From assembly GCA_018698675.1 (NCBI GenBank), contig JABIPA010000023.1:101409-165408 (forward strand): DNA of 64,000 nucleotides, written 5' to 3'. Both the position numbers and the translations under genes were made by a program. The notes under the pieces are model-generated. The model searched no databases. It was not told the origin of the DNA and was given only the letters and a program-made list of their open reading frames with translations. Positions within the stretch are counted from its first letter, which is position 1. Each line of letters opens with the position of its first letter. This document shows positions 36,687-44,957 of this stretch, one piece after another. Origin of the DNA: a bacterium. Its GTDB lineage: Bacteria; Margulisbacteria; Marinamargulisbacteria; JABIPA01.

Positions 36687-37444
36687 AAATACTTATTCCA
36701 ATGGCAGGTGCCGGTCAGCGTTTTAAAGATGCAGGGTACGAACAATCCAAACCCGTTATTCCAGTTAACGGACTACCTATGGTTGTACAGGCAACCAAAG
36801 CGCTTCCAAAATCAGAAGATCCAATTTTTGTATGCCGAAATTTTCATCTAGAAGAAGGTGTGGATAAGATCATAAAGGCCTACTACACACAAGCTACATT
36901 TGTTCCTGTAGATCGTTTAACAGAGGGCCAAGCGTCTACTTGTTTGTTGGCAAAAGACAGTATAAACACAGACGAATCTCTTATGATTGGCGCCTGCGAC
37001 AATGCCATGATTTGGAATAAAAAGGCATTCGAAGACGTCTGTCGCGAGTCAGACTGTGTTGTATGGACTTTTAGAAACTGTATTAGTGTGGTGGAAAAGC
37101 CAGAGCAATATGGTTGGATGAAGGTAGACGACAGCGGCTGTGTTACGGGCACTTCTATTAAAGTACCAATCAGCAATACACCTAAGCAAGACCACGCAGT
37201 AGTGGGCTCGTTTTGGTTTAAAAAAGGGTCCGACTTTGTAGACGCCGCAGAAGAAATGATTGCTAGAAACGATCGTATCAACGGCGAGTTTTACGTAGAC
37301 AAATGTATCGATTATATGCTTGAGGCGGGTAAGACAGTACGTGTATTTGAAGTAGATTATTATATAGGGTGGGGTACTCCAGACGACTTAAAAACGTGGG
37401 AATACTGGCGGTCTTTTTTTAAGGAGAACTCATGGCTAAAATAG
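36683..37444 (+). CDS. Sugar/polyol-phosphate nucleotidyltransferase-like protein (copy 2)
   Basis: I start at the ATG at 36683 (ATGA overlap with the previous gene), which yields MKILIPMAGAGQRFKDAGYE followed by KPVIPVNGLPM. An in-frame ATG at 36611 lies inside the neighbour. The 253-residue protein is a clear paralog of copy 1 (same Gly-rich loop, CDNAMIW at the metal site, GWGTPDDLKTWEYW at the end). Two adjacent, diverged copies suggest two activated donors, or one catalytic and one specialised subunit. Confidence 0.78.
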   Translation: MKILIPMAGAGQRFKDAGYEQSKPVIPVNGLPMVVQATKALPKSEDPIFVCRNFHLEEGVDKIIKAYYTQATFVPVDRLTEGQASTCLLAKDSINTDESLMIGACDNAMIWNKKAFEDVCRESDCVVWTFRNCISVVEKPEQYGWMKVDDSGCVTGTSIKVPISNTPKQDHAVVGSFWFKKGSDFVDAAEEMIARNDRINGEFYVDKCIDYMLEAGKTVRVFEVDYYIGWGTPDDLKTWEYWRSFFKENSWLK

Positions 37445-38142
37445 CATTATCGATCGTATTACCTTGTTATAACGAGTCGGGTAATATTCCATTTATTATC
37501 GAGCGATTTTCGGCCATTTTACCGAGTGATTTGGCCGTGGAAGTTATTTTGGTTAATAACGGGTCTAGTGATGATTCTAAAATCATATTCGAACAAGAAC
37601 TTTCTAAACAAAATGACGCTCGATTTAAGGTGGTAGATGTTCCTGTAAACAAAGGATATGGACATGGCATATTAGAAGGACTAAAGGGAGCTTCTGGCGA
37701 CGCGTTTTCCTGGACGCATGCCGATATGCAGACAGATCCTGCCGACGTTATTAAAGCGTACCGCGTTTGGAAAGAGAGTGGCGGCGAATCTGTTTTTGTA
37801 AAAGGAAAACGGTTAAATCGTGCTTGGGTAGAAGCTTTTTTTACATTTGGAATGCAGGTGTTTACTTTGTTTGTGTTACGCATAAATTTAAACGACATCA
37901 ACGCCCAACCCAAAGTATTTGGGCGTGGCTTTTACACAGACGTTTTAAAAGAAGGTGCTCCTCAAGATTTTTCCTTAGACCTCTATGCCTACTATCATGG
38001 TAAAAAGAAACTCACGCTTAAAACCATCCCCGTTTACTTTAACAAACGGTTACATGGCGAGGCTAAGGGTGGCGGAAGCTTTAAAACAAGGCTTAAATTA
38101 ATTGATAGAACCATACGTTACATATGGCAGTTAAAGCTATAA
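37432..38142 (+). CDS. GT2-family glycosyltransferase
   Basis: The 236-residue enzyme has a GT-A fold: SIVLPCYNESGNIPFII, ILVNNGSSDDS, NKGYGHGILEGL and WTHADMQTDP in the place of the DxD region. It resembles dolichol-phosphate-mannose-synthase-type GT2 enzymes, which transfer a sugar to a lipid carrier. There is no C-terminal TM. It overlaps the previous gene by 13 nt and is the last gene of the operon. A lipid-linked sugar made here could feed the GT-C-like proteins upstream; that is inference. Confidence 0.85.
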   Translation: MAKIALSIVLPCYNESGNIPFIIERFSAILPSDLAVEVILVNNGSSDDSKIIFEQELSKQNDARFKVVDVPVNKGYGHGILEGLKGASGDAFSWTHADMQTDPADVIKAYRVWKESGGESVFVKGKRLNRAWVEAFFTFGMQVFTLFVLRINLNDINAQPKVFGRGFYTDVLKEGAPQDFSLDLYAYYHGKKKLTLKTIPVYFNKRLHGEAKGGGSFKTRLKLIDRTIRYIWQLKL

Positions 38143-38215
38143 CGGATGTCTTTACAACGGTCTGTTCAACTGCAAAGGAACATGTATGTTTTTCATATCA
38201 GCTACTATATATAAA

Positions 38216-38788
38216 CTATCGATGTAGTTCTTGATAAATCCTAAACGAGACGACAGCATCACATGCTGCATACGATATCTGCGCAGGCGTAAGGGTTGGT
38301 TGCGCCCAATTAGATGTTTTTGCCGTTTTTGATAAACGCTTTTTTAGAAAAATCGCAGTAAGTGCTCGCAACCCAAAACAAGTTATATTCTTTTCTTTTG
38401 CAACATCAGCGAGATCAATAAAACTATTTGCGGTAAATGGATATAGCTTTTCTAATGCTTTAATATCGTCTCTAATTGCGACACCTGTCTTAACGATATT
38501 TTCGTCTTCTAAAATACTGGCAAGTTCGTATTTAAATGGAAATTTATTTAGTCTAAAAAGGTAAGCATTGGTTTTCGTGGCAAATTGTAAAAGTGAAACA
38601 GGATGACTTTCGCCTTTTCTAAACGATGGACGTGTTTCTGTATCAAAGCCAAGAATAGGTTCCTTTTTCAACTCTTTAATTGCTTTTAAAGCATCTTTTT
38701 TTGACTCAATGAGAGTAATACTCCCATTAAAACTATATAAAGGGAGCTTATTAATATCTTCTTTTTGTATTGAAAGTTGGTTGTTCAT
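38216..38788 (-). CDS. DEDDy-type 3'-5' exonuclease (RNase D-like)
   Basis: The 190-residue protein is a minimal exonuclease domain. Exo I is LGFDTETRPSF, Exo II includes GVAIRDDIKAL, and Exo III is YAACDAVVSFRIY with the Tyr and Asp of the DEDDy type. PVSLLQFATKTNAYLFRL links the first motifs. It has no HRDC domain, unlike full-length RNase D. It degrades RNA or DNA from the 3' end with two metal ions. It ends about 75 nt from the end of the glycan operon, convergently. Confidence 0.87.
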   Translation of the reverse strand: MNNQLSIQKEDINKLPLYSFNGSITLIESKKDALKAIKELKKEPILGFDTETRPSFRKGESHPVSLLQFATKTNAYLFRLNKFPFKYELASILEDENIVKTGVAIRDDIKALEKLYPFTANSFIDLADVAKEKNITCFGLRALTAIFLKKRLSKTAKTSNWAQPTLTPAQISYAACDAVVSFRIYQELHR

Positions 38789-38826
38789 AGTTATAGTTGA
38801 TTTAGTTATTTCTAGTGACTAAGGAT

Positions 38827-39282
38827 CTATTTAAAGATTTCTATCCCTTCCGCAGTAATTCGTATTTTACCTCTTTTATATAGATTGCCAATAGCTTGCT
38901 TAAAAACCATTTTACTAACTTGAAATTCATTTCTAATATCTTCAGGAGAACTTTTGTCATTAAAAGGGGACTTTCCTCCGAGTTCCTCAAGATGTTGCAT
39001 TAATTTGTCAGCTGTTGAAAAAACGTGGTCACCTTTTTTTGGTTGCAATGATACGTCGATTCTTCCGTCTTCTCTAATACATTTAATATAGGCTTTGAGC
39101 CTTTCTCCTTCTTGGTAGTTACCATAAACCTGATTTCCGTAAATCAATCCTGTATATTCATTGTTAATTACTACCGTAATGCCTAAATCGGAAAAGGAGT
39201 AAATTTCTATATCCACTTCTTGCCATGGTATAAAAACTCCCGGCTCGACAGTGTACTTTAATTCTTCAAAATTATATTCCAT
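38827..39282 (-). CDS. Short CvfB-like S1/winged-helix RNA-binding protein
   Basis: The 151-residue protein looks like the C-terminal half of CvfB: an S1-like barrel (TVVINNEYTGLIYGNQV, GERLKAYIKCIREDGRIDVSL) followed by a winged helix (SSPEDIRNEFQVSKMVFKQA, then IGNLYKRGKIRI). Full-length CvfB has about 280-300 residues with extra S1 domains, so this is a reduced form. An AAGGAAA site precedes the ATG, so the start is well supported. It probably binds RNA and affects gene expression. It sits 38 nt upstream of the exonuclease gene on the same strand. Confidence 0.75.
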   Translation of the reverse strand: MEYNFEELKYTVEPGVFIPWQEVDIEIYSFSDLGITVVINNEYTGLIYGNQVYGNYQEGERLKAYIKCIREDGRIDVSLQPKKGDHVFSTADKLMQHLEELGGKSPFNDKSSPEDIRNEFQVSKMVFKQAIGNLYKRGKIRITAEGIEIFK

Positions 39283-39452
39283 TTTATTTCCTTGTTTTAC
39301 TGTTTCTTTTGCGGCTAAGTTAACCTATCTTTTCGTTTGCATTAGTATAAATTTGTCTGTCTTTTTTTGCAAAGTTTTAAACAAACAATATGTTGATTTT
39401 TCAATTATCAGATTTAGTAGCTGAAAATATAGATCTCTATTAAAATAACGAA

Positions 39453-40652
39453 ATGAGTTTATCAGCTAGCAGGGAAAAAAGATTATTGTTTACCCTCGCA
39501 CTTATTCATTTCGTCCATATTTTAGATTTTATGGTGATGATGCCTTTAGGACCCCACTTTATTCGAGATTTTGCTATAAATGCCGGACTATTTAGTTTTC
39601 TAATTTCGGCCTATACGGTAAGTGCCGGAGTAGCAGGTTTTATTGGCTCTTTTTTTCTAGATAAAGTAGAGCGAAAAAAAACTTTAGTGTTGAGCCTTAG
39701 TGGCTTTACTGTTGGAACTCTATTTTGTGCACTATCACCAACTTACATTATCTTGTTTGTATCCCGAATCATTACTGGTTTTTTTGGTGGAATATTAGCT
39801 TCGCTAGTTTTAGCTATTTTAGGTGACGTCATTCCTTCCCATCGTAGAGGAAACGCGATGGGCATGGTGATGAGTTCTTTTTCAATTGCGAGTATTGTCG
39901 GAGTTCCCTGTGGTCTCTTTCTTTCAAATATATGGTCATGGACAGCCCCTTTCTATTTGTTATTTGGAACAGGGCTTATAACTATTCTATTGGCTATTAA
40001 AACGGTTCCGAGTTGTAACCTTCATTTAGAAGAGGATAACAATACGGAACTAGCAATTGTTAAAGTATTTAAAAATAAAAACCTGAGATCTTCGTTGGCA
40101 TTAACCTTGTCTATCATGCTTGGACAATTCGCGGTCGTTCCACTCATAAGTACCTATATGGTCACAAATGTTGGATTTACAGCGCATAATTTAACGTATG
40201 TATATATCTTTGGAGGGCTTGCTGCCATGATTATGTCTCCGATTAGTGGTAAATTAGGAGATCGGTTTGGAAAGTTTCCAGTGTTTATGATCTTTTCGAT
40301 TCTATGTATGATTCCACTTTTAGTTATTACACAGTTAGGGCTTTATTCATCTTTGGTGATTCCTCTGATATTCACTTCACTACTATTTTTATGTTCGACA
40401 GGGCGAATGGTGTGTGGCATGGCCCTAATTATTTCTAGCGTTGGGTCAAAGCAGAGAGGAGGCTTTATGAGTATTAATACTTCCGTACAGCAATTATCTG
40501 CGGGTGCAGCTTCTTTTATTGGTGGGATAATTATTCATCAATTACCATCAGGAAAAATTATTAATTATGACTACGTCGGGTATTGGGCTGTGTCTTTTGC
40601 GATTCTTTCCATTATAGCGGCTTCTCGAGTAAAGCAAGTAGAATCTAACTAG
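39453..40652 (+). CDS. Major facilitator superfamily transporter
   Basis: The 399-residue protein has twelve TM helices with an MFS start (LIHFVHILDFMVMMPLGPHF), the loop 2-3 region FFLDKVERKKTLVLS, the cytoplasmic loop DVIPSHRRGNAMGMVMS and a repeat GKLGDRFGKFP in the second half. It resembles AraJ-type drug or sugar effluxers. The substrate cannot be read from the sequence. There is no adjacent regulator. Confidence 0.88.
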   Translation: MSLSASREKRLLFTLALIHFVHILDFMVMMPLGPHFIRDFAINAGLFSFLISAYTVSAGVAGFIGSFFLDKVERKKTLVLSLSGFTVGTLFCALSPTYIILFVSRIITGFFGGILASLVLAILGDVIPSHRRGNAMGMVMSSFSIASIVGVPCGLFLSNIWSWTAPFYLLFGTGLITILLAIKTVPSCNLHLEEDNNTELAIVKVFKNKNLRSSLALTLSIMLGQFAVVPLISTYMVTNVGFTAHNLTYVYIFGGLAAMIMSPISGKLGDRFGKFPVFMIFSILCMIPLLVITQLGLYSSLVIPLIFTSLLFLCSTGRMVCGMALIISSVGSKQRGGFMSINTSVQQLSAGAASFIGGIIIHQLPSGKIINYDYVGYWAVSFAILSIIAASRVKQVESN

Positions 40653-40853
40653 AAATAACTTATATATAGTTAATCGGTTTCGGGTTTTTTCTGTATTTAA
40701 AGAAAATATTGTCTTTTAAAGTTAAAAATTAGTCTCTTTGCAAGTAGTGAAAATTATTTTTTTTTGTATCAAAAATATGCCTTTTAGAGGTGCGATATAC
40801 TCATTAAATAAATAATCGATCTCAAGAGGTAGTATCTATTGGCCTTTTTAAGT

Positions 40854-40859
40854 TATAAT
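40854..40859 (+). promoter_or_regulatory. Candidate -10 box of the cold-shock gene
   Basis: TATAAT stands 50 nt before the cold-shock ATG. No good -35 hexamer lies 16-18 nt upstream. If used, the leader would be about 45 nt, much shorter than that of E. coli cspA. Confidence 0.4.
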
Positions 40860-40909
40860 AGCCTTGATTTTAAGTTTTAAGAAAGTATTTCGAAGAGGAG
40901 AACATTATT

Positions 40910-41113
40910 ATGGCAATTGGAAAAGTAAAATGGTTTAATGAAGAAAAAGGTTTTGGATTTATTGAAAGAGAAGAAGGTAAGGATGTATTCGTTCACATTC
41001 GTGCAATTCAAACTCCAGGAATTAATGCATTACAAGAAGGCCAAGAAGTAGAATTCGAAGTTGAAGACGGTCAAAAAGGACCTCAAGCAGTTAACGTTCT
41101 AATTCAAGACTAA
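40910..41113 (+). CDS. Cold-shock domain protein
   Basis: The 67-residue protein is a single cold-shock domain with both RNA-binding motifs: [14 protein letters not shown] (RNP1) and DVFVHI (RNP2). It binds single-stranded RNA or DNA and melts RNA secondary structure. AAGAGGAG precedes the ATG. It is a monocistronic unit closed by a strong terminator, which suits high expression. Confidence 0.96.
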   Translation: MAIGKVKWFNEEKGFGFIEREEGKDVFVHIRAIQTPGINALQEGQEVEFEVEDGQKGPQAVNVLIQD

Positions 41114-41156
41114 AAAAACCGCATTTAACAGTTTATCTGTTAAGTAAATAAAAATT

Positions 41157-41209
41157 ATGTCAGCTAGCTACGGAATTCAAATTGAATTCCAGCTGCTGAC
41201 ATTTTTTTT
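41157..41209 (+). terminator. Strong intrinsic terminator of the cold-shock gene
   Basis: An outer stem ATGTCAGC/GCTGACAT (41157-41164, 41195-41202) encloses an inner stem GGAATTC/GAATTCC. A run of eight T, beginning with the last stem base, follows. This is a textbook Rho-independent terminator. Confidence 0.9.
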
Positions 41210-41395
41210 GAATTTCACTCCCATAAAAATACTTTAAATATTAAATCTTTATCCTTCTATTTCACTATCCTGATATTGTTCTTGTATTTACATCTATACT
41301 ATTTCTTTCACATTTTAAGATAAAAGCATATACTCTTGAATCTATATGTATCATATTTAAATACATATTTTTGACTAAAATAATTGAGGTGTACT

Positions 41396-41779
41396 ATGGG
41401 TTTTAATGGTAATAAAAGTAAAAATAGATCGGGGTTTCGTCCCGAACAACGATCCGGTTTTCGTTCCGAAGGTTCAGGGCAAAAGAGTTATTCTAGCGGA
41501 GGAGGTCGAGATTCAGGGAATAAGATGCTGACAAAAGCTACCTGTGATTCTTGCGGATCTTATTGCAAAGTTCCGTTTAAACCGTCTGGAGAGAAGCCTG
41601 TTTATTGTAATGACTGTTATCGAAAGAATGGCGCGTTTTCAGATTCAAAACCAGCTCGGTTTGGACAATCTTTTGGTTCAAATAGAAATGAAAGCGGGGC
41701 TGAAAGTAAAGGATCTGGTGCTGATTTAGATCAAATTAATGCAAAACTGGACCGAATTCTTCGACTATTAGAAGACTAA
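41396..41779 (+). CDS. Small basic CxxC-CxxC zinc-ribbon protein
   Basis: The 127-residue protein starts at the ATG at 41396, with GAGGTG 5 nt before it; a TTG at 41384 is less likely. The N-terminus is Arg/Gly/Ser-rich and looks like an RNA-binding tail. A zinc ribbon follows: CDSCGSYCKVPFKPSGEKP then VYCNDCY, the CXXC-20-CXXC type often found with RNA helicases or alone in candidate-phylum genomes. A short C-terminal helix (DLDQINAKLDRILRLLED) may self-associate. Next to the cold-shock gene, it may have an RNA-related task; that is inference. Confidence 0.75.
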   Translation: MGFNGNKSKNRSGFRPEQRSGFRSEGSGQKSYSSGGGRDSGNKMLTKATCDSCGSYCKVPFKPSGEKPVYCNDCYRKNGAFSDSKPARFGQSFGSNRNESGAESKGSGADLDQINAKLDRILRLLED

Positions 41780-41807
41780 ACTCTATTTTAGAATAATAAG
41801 TTGATAG

Positions 41808-41848
41808 ATATCCAATAGCCTTATACTAGGGTTATTGGGTATTTTTTA
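41808..41848 (+). terminator. Intrinsic terminator after the zinc-ribbon gene
   Basis: ATATCCAATAGCC (41808-41820) pairs with GGTTATTGGGTAT (41830-41842) as a 13-bp stem with two G-U pairs, followed by six T. It is a clear Rho-independent terminator. Confidence 0.85.
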
Positions 41849-42029
41849 TTCTTTCTCTTTTTACTACTCTCCATTAGAAACAAAATATTTTCATACAATG
41901 GATACGCTGACCACATCAATTCCTAATACACTTATATTTAATACGAATGATTTATTTTGCTAAACTCTCAAAATTTGTACCAATTTAAATTAATTAAAGA
42001 ACGTTCACCCTGTGCTAAACTATCCAACT

Positions 42030-43028
42030 ATGGATTCACTTTCTCAACTTGTTCTAGGTGCGGCTATCGGGTATGCAGTTGCAGGTAAAAAAATGGGTAA
42101 ACAAGCACTTCTTTGGGGAGCATTTTCTGGAACATTACCCGATTTGGACTTTATACCAACTCTTCCATTTAATGACGAGTTTGTTTATTTAAAGCATCAT
42201 AGAGGCTTTAGCCATTCAATCCTTGGAGCATTAGTGATGTCGCCTTTATTAGCGTTGGCATTCAGTAGATTAAAAAAGACGTTGAGATTTATACCACTCT
42301 TTAATATTTTCTTATGGGGAATCCTATCTCATTTATTACTCGATTGTTTTACAACTTGGGGAACTCAGGTGTTTTGGCCGTTATCTACTCGAGTCTCGTG
42401 GAACACAATATTTATTGTAGATCCACTGTATACACTACCGCTGGTAGGCTCTGTTTTTGCGACCTGTTTTTATAAGTCACATCATGTTCGAAAACGTGTT
42501 GTTATGATTGGGTTAATAGTAAGCTCTTTTTACTTAATATGGGCGATAGGTGTGAAGCAATACTTGAACCCACAGTTTGAAGCTTTGTTTAGTCATCATA
42601 AATTAGACGTGATTAGGTATACGACACGACCGACGGCATTTAACTCTATTCTATGGTCAACAACTGCAGAAACTTCCTCAGGGTATTATTATGGACAAAT
42701 TTCCTTATTGGATTCGACATTCCAAGGACCTCTCTATTTTTTCAAGAAGAATCATCATTTGCCTGACAAATTTAATGAGAAAAAGGTGCAAGAACTTATA
42801 AGTTATACTAAAGGTTATTATTCAATCACCGATCAAAAAAATTCTCTTTATATACACGATTTTCGATATGGATATTTGGGAGACCCTTGGCTAAACACTC
42901 CCAAACCAGTATTCGCATATCTTCTTGAAAAAGAGGGTGGGGCCTTGCTTTTATCGGTTGATAACCCAAGACCAGAAAATGGGCCTGATTTACTTAAACA
43001 AGTATGGAACAGGCTAAAGGGTATTTGA
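42030..43028 (+). CDS. YdjM/DUF457-type membrane-bound metal-dependent hydrolase
   Basis: I start at the ATG at 42030, since family members begin MDSLTQ and this gives MDSLSQLVLGAAIGYAVAG; a GTG at 42012 is less likely. The 332-residue protein has the family's PDLDFIP and HHRGFSHSILGA motifs, with Asp and His ligands for a metal, then four or so TM helices and HLLLDCFTTWG. The C-terminal 170 residues are soluble. It probably sits in the inner membrane. The substrate is unknown; E. coli YdjM is SOS-regulated, but no LexA box was found here. Confidence 0.85.
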   Translation: MDSLSQLVLGAAIGYAVAGKKMGKQALLWGAFSGTLPDLDFIPTLPFNDEFVYLKHHRGFSHSILGALVMSPLLALAFSRLKKTLRFIPLFNIFLWGILSHLLLDCFTTWGTQVFWPLSTRVSWNTIFIVDPLYTLPLVGSVFATCFYKSHHVRKRVVMIGLIVSSFYLIWAIGVKQYLNPQFEALFSHHKLDVIRYTTRPTAFNSILWSTTAETSSGYYYGQISLLDSTFQGPLYFFKKNHHLPDKFNEKKVQELISYTKGYYSITDQKNSLYIHDFRYGYLGDPWLNTPKPVFAYLLEKEGGALLLSVDNPRPENGPDLLKQVWNRLKGI

Positions 43029-43149
43029 AAACGCATTCAGGGCCCTTTTCAATAGACCTATGACTAAATTAATTTACAGAAGGAATATGAGACAGAAAAT
43101 TTTTTGATTTAGCTAACGAGCAGTAAGTGAATTCTAGATAGACGACTTT

Positions 43150-43650
43150 TTATCGAAAACCTTTAAATTCGGATTTTCTATGATGAGGAATTCCATTTTC
43201 TAAGTAAAATTTAAATTCCTCGCATAAGTGATCGGCTACTACGGATAGTTTTTTCCTTATAACTGGTTTCAATAATGAACCGAGTATACCTCTAGGGTCC
43301 AATTGAAATTCAAATATGGCTGTCGTTTGATTTGGTCCGATTTTTTCCAAAGACCATAATCCAATCGCGGTTTTGGCTATAGAAGGGATCCCTTTAGTAA
43401 TATGGTATGCAATTGAGTGAGATTCAGGATCGTACATATCTATTATGTGAATCGTTTCTCCTCTGTTGGTGACGGTAATTCGTCGTGAAAAAGAGAGTCC
43501 CGGAAATTCGGCATCTCCAGCAGGCTTTGAGTGACTAAAGGTGCTGGACCATATATGTACTTCAGCGAATTGCTTACCCAAAACGACCCAAGCAGAGTTA
43601 ATATCTTTGTTAATTGTTACCTTTTTTATAACGGTTACAGTGCGTCCCAT
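43150..43650 (-). CDS. SRPBCC (START-like) domain protein
   Basis: The 166-residue protein has the helix-grip pattern: an initial strand TVTVIKKVTINKDINSAWVV, central antiparallel strands (LSFSRRITVTNRGETIHIIDM, AIFEFQLDPRG) and a long last helix (LLKPVIRKKLSVVADHLCEEF). Such polyketide-cyclase-like proteins bind hydrophobic ligands. The specific role is unknown. It lies 72 nt downstream of nnrS in the same direction. Confidence 0.75.
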   Translation of the reverse strand: MGRTVTVIKKVTINKDINSAWVVLGKQFAEVHIWSSTFSHSKPAGDAEFPGLSFSRRITVTNRGETIHIIDMYDPESHSIAYHITKGIPSIAKTAIGLWSLEKIGPNQTTAIFEFQLDPRGILGSLLKPVIRKKLSVVADHLCEEFKFYLENGIPHHRKSEFKGFR

Positions 43651-43722
43651 TTTTTAAACCGATTCCAAACTTTTATTCATAGCCGACTATTATAGCTTAT
43701 CTTTCTGTATTAGGTATAAACG

Positions 43723-44892
43723 TTATTTATTTTCATCCACACGAGGTCCAAAAAATAATCGAGTATATGTAAATATAAACCCACTAAACGCACATATCCA
43801 TGCTATTTGAGAAAATATCATAAATAATATGTACCTAGTTGGAAAAATAAGTGGGCAAAAAACTCTCAAAATAAAACCAGCAACTAACAACATAAACAGA
43901 TACCCAACTAGTTTAGGAGGGGATTGAATGCTTCTGCCTGTATGTCCCCAAGATACTCGGGACATCATACCTAGGGTACTAAGCCCAATTCCTCCATAAG
44001 CAAATGAGTGAACGGATAGATGGGCTCCAATTCCGTGGGTATAGCTAAGAACCTTCAAAACAAATCCGATAACAATACTTGTATATGCAAGATACAGAAC
44101 CCATAAGAGGGGTTTTTTCCAAATACCGGGAGTATACCACCCATACAACCGGATGATTAAAATGATCGCAATAATACCTGCAGAAACAGCGGAATAAATA
44201 GAATAAGTATCCCAAATATCAAAAGCAAAAAAGCTGACAAAAGAAATAAGGCTCGCGATAGTCATGAATGGGAATTTTTTTAGTTTTACTGGATACCCAA
44301 CTCCTTTTTCAATAAAAAAGGGGATGACGCGTCCACCAATTAAAACGATAAGGGCGACAACCATATACAGCGCGGAGTAAAGACCTATTCTTATTCCACC
44401 AGGAATAGCACCTGTGACACCCAAGTAAAAAATGATGTTACTTGATAATAAAAAGGCTAATTTTATAATGACTCCAAAGTTTCGCCATTGTTTAGACTTA
44501 ATGATCGGGCGAATCAATATGACGAAAAGCAATAGTATAAATAAAGTGTCTGAAATAATTGGAAAAATAAGAGGTAACCATTCTGTAAACATCAACACTC
44601 TTGATGTAATCCAAGGGATAGTAAGTAATAGTAAAGGGACACCTTTTATAGTATTAAAACCTGTCCAATTTTTAACAGCGGTTAGTAGAAAACCGGCGAT
44701 AACCGCCAAGCTGTATCCAAAAATCATTTCGTGAGCGTGCCAATAGACAGAAGGAATATTAGTGGGTCTAAGATCGAGAAAGAAGGAGTAAATTCCCATC
44801 CAAAGAAATACCGACAAAACAGCGTAAATTCCTGCTAGGAAGAAGAATGGTCTAAAGCCAACAGACAAAAATGATTTTAAATTAAGACTCAT
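43723..44892 (-). CDS. nnrS: NnrS family membrane protein
   Basis: The 389-residue protein has about twelve TM helices and the family's opening LSVGFRPFFFLAGIYAV, then WHAHEMIFGYSLAVIAGFLLT with the conserved His pair, and SVHSFAYGGIG and RVSWGHTGR later. NnrS proteins carry heme and copper and are tied to nitric-oxide stress or nitrite respiration. No nitrate or nitrite reductase gene is nearby. I start at the ATG at 44892 rather than a TTG just upstream (44895). A TATAAT ends only 8 nt before it, so the mRNA may be leaderless. Confidence 0.85.
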   Translation of the reverse strand: MSLNLKSFLSVGFRPFFFLAGIYAVLSVFLWMGIYSFFLDLRPTNIPSVYWHAHEMIFGYSLAVIAGFLLTAVKNWTGFNTIKGVPLLLLTIPWITSRVLMFTEWLPLIFPIISDTLFILLLFVILIRPIIKSKQWRNFGVIIKLAFLLSSNIIFYLGVTGAIPGGIRIGLYSALYMVVALIVLIGGRVIPFFIEKGVGYPVKLKKFPFMTIASLISFVSFFAFDIWDTYSIYSAVSAGIIAIILIIRLYGWYTPGIWKKPLLWVLYLAYTSIVIGFVLKVLSYTHGIGAHLSVHSFAYGGIGLSTLGMMSRVSWGHTGRSIQSPPKLVGYLFMLLVAGFILRVFCPLIFPTRYILFMIFSQIAWICAFSGFIFTYTRLFFGPRVDENK

Positions 44893-44900
44893 CAAGATAC

Positions 44901-44906
44901 ATTATA
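44901..44906 (-). promoter_or_regulatory. Candidate -10 box very close to the nnrS start
   Basis: TATAAT on the minus strand lies 8 nt before the nnrS ATG, with TTTACC 16 nt further upstream as a possible -35. Transcription would begin at or next to the start codon. Confidence 0.4.
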
Positions 44907-44957
44907 GCCTATTAAATAGATGGGTAAAGAGGGTGCGATTAGTGAAGACTGTCGCGC

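Noticed and set aside
42012-43028. LexA-controlled SOS gene, by analogy with E. coli YdjM
   Set aside because: No CTGT...ACAG-type box was seen upstream; only the protein family is supported.
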